Shown here: positions 61,528-64,000 of the stretch, piece by piece
How the letters are laid out: each line of letters begins with the position of its first letter
Numbering within the stretch: the first letter of the stretch is position 1
Source: Flavobacteriaceae bacterium GF1
GTDB lineage: Bacteria; Bacteroidota; Bacteroidia; Flavobacteriales; Flavobacteriaceae
DNA: 64,000 bases
Direction of reading: 5' to 3'
Assembly: GCA_009797885.1 (NCBI GenBank)
Contig: WNKP01000009.1
Coordinates: 1 to 64,000, forward strand
The notes under the pieces: generated by a model
Told to the model about the DNA's origin: nothing
Seen by the model: the letters and a program-made list of their open reading frames with translations, nothing else
The model's database searches: none
Position numbers and translations under genes: made by a program

Positions 61528-61950
61528 ATGAAAGTCAATCCTTATCTCAATTTTGACGGCAATGCCGAAGAGGCATTCCTTTTTTACAAATCCGTTTTTG
61601 GTGGGGAATTTATGGCCCATATGAAAATGACCGATGCTCCTGATAGTGAAAAGCTATCGGAAGACGAGAAAAACCGTATCATGCACATTTCACTACCCAT
61701 AGGTAGTGATACCATCCTTATGGCCTCGGACACCCCAGCTTCCTCGGGACACCAATGGAATGCCGGAAATAACAATTACATCTCCTTACATCCCACTTCA
61801 CGGGAGGAAGCGGATCGATTGTTCAATGGGCTTTCTGCAGGGGGTACCATTGAAATGCCCATGGAAGACCAGTTTTGGGGCGACTATTTTGGCGCATTTA
61901 CCGATAAATTCGGCGTAATGTGGATGGTCAATTATAACCCGAAGTATTGA
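61528..61950 (+). CDS. VOC family protein, PhnB-like
   Basis: 140 residues. NPYLNFDGNAEEAFLFYKSV FGG and the C-terminal FGAFTDKFGVMWMVNYNPKY are the signature of PhnB/glyoxalase-like bleomycin-resistance-fold proteins. The middle (GSDTILMASDTPAS) completes the betaalphabetabetabeta pattern. A single-copy gene; ligand unknown. Confidence 0.8.
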   Translation: MKVNPYLNFDGNAEEAFLFYKSVFGGEFMAHMKMTDAPDSEKLSEDEKNRIMHISLPIGSDTILMASDTPASSGHQWNAGNNNYISLHPTSREEADRLFNGLSAGGTIEMPMEDQFWGDYFGAFTDKFGVMWMVNYNPKY

Positions 61951-61970
61951 TTATGGATGATTCGCCCATT

Positions 61971-62426
61971 TTATTTGGCATTCCAACTTTGTAGTTCAAT
62001 TAGGTTCCCTTCCGGATCTCTGGCATAGACAAAGGTGATTTCCCCTACCCCATCAACTTTCCGCTTGGTGATCTCCCCGGAAGCCGTTCCCCCATTTTTC
62101 TCTAAAATCCCGAGAATCGCTTCCACATTTTCAACTTCAAAGGCAATATGGCCAAAGCCCCTTTTGTTTGGTGGTACCGGACGTTGACTTTCCATATGCT
62201 CGTATTCATAGATTTCAAGGGTGGGTCCTTGGTCACCATAGCCTGGAAGTAATAGATGGGCTCCCTCCAATTTGGCATTTTTTAAACCGGTCCCTTTTTC
62301 AAGCCATTCCCCAGATTGGCGCCTGATGGGAGGTACAACCTTGCAATTAAAGGTCCTTACGTAAAAATCGGTGAGCGATTTCCAGTTGGTGCTGACGATG
62401 TTGGTATGGGCAAACCTCACTTCCAT
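61971..62426 (-). CDS. VOC family (glyoxalase-like) protein
   Basis: 151 residues. RFAHTNIVSTNWKSLTDFYV, GFGHIAFEVENVEAILGILE and DPEGNLIELQSWN give the two-module vicinal-oxygen-chelate pattern with His and Glu metal ligands. Likely a lyase or isomerase on a small substrate. It faces the other VOC gene, tail to tail (20 bp apart). Confidence 0.82.
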   Translation of the reverse strand: MEVRFAHTNIVSTNWKSLTDFYVRTFNCKVVPPIRRQSGEWLEKGTGLKNAKLEGAHLLLPGYGDQGPTLEIYEYEHMESQRPVPPNKRGFGHIAFEVENVEAILGILEKNGGTASGEITKRKVDGVGEITFVYARDPEGNLIELQSWNAK

Positions 62427-62525
62427 AAACTTGGTTTTATGCTTCTTTGTACGTTAAGGGTAGCTGATAGCGGCGGTCAAACTTTTGGCACCCTGCTTTT
62501 GGCGGATTTCCCCATACACAAACCC

Positions 62526-63242
62526 TTATTTCGCCCTTACAATATATTGATACGGGAGTAAATCAACATTGATGTCAAAAGAAGTATATCCCGCTGTTTT
62601 TAACTCATGTACAACCTTATCCATCGCAATTTTGTGATCTACCGGAGGTCCTACCGGTGTTTCAACTTTGAAGAAATCAATGATGATCAGTTCCCCATCG
62701 GCCGTGGTCCCCTGTTTTACTTTGGTGAAATATGCCTCTCGATTTTCGATATGATGGTATGTGTTCACGATCAATACCTTATCGGCCTCTTGTTCTTTCA
62801 AACCAGGGGAATCGTAGGGGATTTTTCGGGTCTCAATATTCTTTAGGTTATTTTCAGTTATCCTTTTCTCAATGAATTCCTGAAACGCATCGTCCACATC
62901 CGCAGCAATAACGTTTGCCCCTTTTTCCGCCAATTTCACGGAGAAATATCCGGACCCCGCCCCAATATCAACAATGGTCTGGTCTTGTATATCCCCCAGA
63001 TACTCCAATACTTTTTGCGGTTGCTGGTAGGTATCCCTTTCCGGGGATTCGAACCTATTAATTAAGTCCTGTGCGGAGGTTTGGTGCATAAACTCATTTG
63101 CCGACCCGTGTTTTGAATGCCCATCGGTTTGGTGTTCATGGCCCTCTTTCTGTGTTGGACTCGCATCCAACCTACGCTTATCGCTCTTACAACCCAGGCA
63201 TAGCATAAGGATCAGTGTTATCGCAATACGTTTTAGTTCCAT
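62526..63242 (-). CDS. Lipoprotein class I SAM methyltransferase
   Basis: 238 residues from ATG 63240-63242 (MELKRIAITLILMLCLGC; Cys about 18 is a lipobox). After a His-rich linker, QTIVDIGAGSGYFSVKLAEK is SAM motif I and NVIAADVDD motif II; DKVLIVNTYHHIENREAYF matches the late strand. A methyltransferase attached to a lipoprotein signal is unusual because SAM is cytoplasmic; related DUF-like lipoproteins exist in flavobacteria. Confidence 0.75.
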   Translation of the reverse strand: MELKRIAITLILMLCLGCKSDKRRLDASPTQKEGHEHQTDGHSKHGSANEFMHQTSAQDLINRFESPERDTYQQPQKVLEYLGDIQDQTIVDIGAGSGYFSVKLAEKGANVIAADVDDAFQEFIEKRITENNLKNIETRKIPYDSPGLKEQEADKVLIVNTYHHIENREAYFTKVKQGTTADGELIIIDFFKVETPVGPPVDHKIAMDKVVHELKTAGYTSFDINVDLLPYQYIVRAK

Positions 63243-63350
63243 AGTTTTTTTGTTGTAGGGTCCCTCTTTTGTTCGGACGTTCACTATAGGTTTAAGTCAA
63301 AACAAAAATAGTATGGAATGTGGAATTTCAATACTCCATTAGGGACGATT

Positions 63351-64000
63351 CTATAGCTTTATAGGGGCCTTTTTTAGGAGTCCCGTTAATTTAGAACGAT
63401 CCACACGCTTACCATCCAACCGTTTTGTGAGGGGCTTTAACCCAAATAAAAATCGGCTTAGCCTATTGGTCCTAATGAGTTGGTACAAGAGAATGGATAC
63501 AGGAATGGCGGTGCTAAAAATTAGGACAAATTTTACAAAGGGACCGGCATCCATGGCGACAATATAATACCCAAAAACGATGATCAAGGTTTGATGCAGT
63601 ATATAAATGGGCAAGATGCCGATGTTCGCCGGAACGAGCCAGCGGTGCTGAAAATCCATGGATTTGGCAAAAAATCCCAAAAAGAAAAGTACCCATGCCC
63701 ACGCTATGAGCATGGCATTTACGGTAACGATCAAATGCAGCCATCCATATTCGGGATTCATATAGGCCTGGACCATACCCTCGTTGGTGGACCCCATGTA
63801 TAGGAATAACAGGGAAGTTATACTGCCAACGATCAGGAACAGGGTTGTTTTTCTTTTGATGATTTCAACAAACCCTGCATCTGCCATAAAAAGAAACCCG
63901 TAGACAAAGGGCCATAGGTAGACAAAAAAATCGGCCCAATCCGTATAGACGGGAAACAGGGGTTTTAGGAGAAACCTGCAAACGATCATAGGCACCACCA
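63351..64000 (-). CDS. Acyltransferase_3-type membrane protein (5' end outside window)
   Basis: Only the C-terminal 215 residues are present, with six membrane helices (FFVYLWPFVYGFLFMADAGF; TTLFLIVGSITSLLFLY; HLIVTVNAMLIAWAWVLFFL; IGILPIYILHQTLIIVFGYY). NIGILPIYILHQTLI is the strongest acyltransferase_3 marker, with the conserved His at the helix end. The C-terminus is basic. It probably transfers acyl groups to a cell-surface glycan. Confidence 0.7.
   Translation of the reverse strand, partial: VVPMIVCRFLLKPLFPVYTDWADFFVYLWPFVYGFLFMADAGFVEIIKRKTTLFLIVGSITSLLFLYMGSTNEGMVQAYMNPEYGWLHLIVTVNAMLIAWAWVLFFLGFFAKSMDFQHRWLVPANIGILPIYILHQTLIIVFGYYIVAMDAGPFVKFVLIFSTAIPVSILLYQLIRTNRLSRFLFGLKPLTKRLDGKRVDRSKLTGLLKKAPIKL

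Overview
The window looks like a chromosome segment of a marine flavobacterium (Bacteroidota, probably Flavobacteriaceae). Evidence: a C-terminal type IX secretion (gliding-motility type B) signal begins in the first gene, A-rich start regions replace Shine-Dalgarno sites, and family types common in this group recur (DUF6090-like membrane proteins, LytS/LytTR pairs, a TPR regulator with a LuxR-type helix-turn-helix, lipoproteins with short Cys lipoboxes). No rRNA, CRISPR array, integrase, transposase or replication gene is visible.

Region 1 (1-2.6 kb): the 5' part of a very repetitive secreted adhesin with BspA-like repeats, cut by the left edge. Region 2 (3-19 kb): an AT-rich array in which every gene points left. 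About twenty unrelated, mostly short genes are packed head to tail. They include a SAM methyltransferase, DUF4238, an AbiC-like protein, a protein with sigma region-4-like and winged-helix segments, two EEP-fold nucleases, a TrlF/PHP-like protein, small orphan proteins and a cupin with an in-frame stop. The junctions carry a recurring 18-nt motif (atcgtttatttgaacttt on the + strand) and, at several of them, imperfect inverted repeats with GTTGTAGGC/GCCTACAAC or GCCTAAC boxes. This resembles an integron-like gene-cassette array, but no integrase is present here. The array ends beside a tRNA-like gene near 19.1 kb.

Region 3 (19-29 kb): a TraB-like protein, a WD/propeller-like lipoprotein and an M50-like membrane protease with TPRs, then a tight four-gene operon (secreted amidase with SH3 domains, four-helix membrane protein, trypsin-like protease, large exported protein) that looks like one unnamed envelope system. 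Region 4 (29-40 kb): cell-envelope and secreted enzymes (cytochrome c/glucose-sorbosone dehydrogenase, S41-like peptidase with TPRs, DUF6090-like protein, TPR-LuxR regulator, fatty-acid hydroxylase, M43 metalloprotease).

Region 5 (40-50 kb): four serine hydrolases of the beta-lactamase/DD-peptidase fold around a LytS/LytTR two-component system and a PAP2/haloperoxidase-like protein. Recombination scars are visible: a truncated phosphoesterase copy, and the remains of a deleted hydrolase paralog. Region 6 (50-64 kb): an AraC-type membrane regulator, esterase, phosphoesterase, ParDE toxin-antitoxin with a clear operator and promoter, small metabolic and stress genes, and a three-gene DNA alkylation-repair operon (AraC-Ogt fusion, 2OG-Fe(II) oxygenase, Ada-type zinc domain). 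The 7 kb from the phosphoesterase to this operon is bracketed by two inverted copies of a dispersed palindromic repeat. The right end holds an SDR oxidoreductase, two VOC proteins, a lipoprotein methyltransferase and a truncated acyltransferase.
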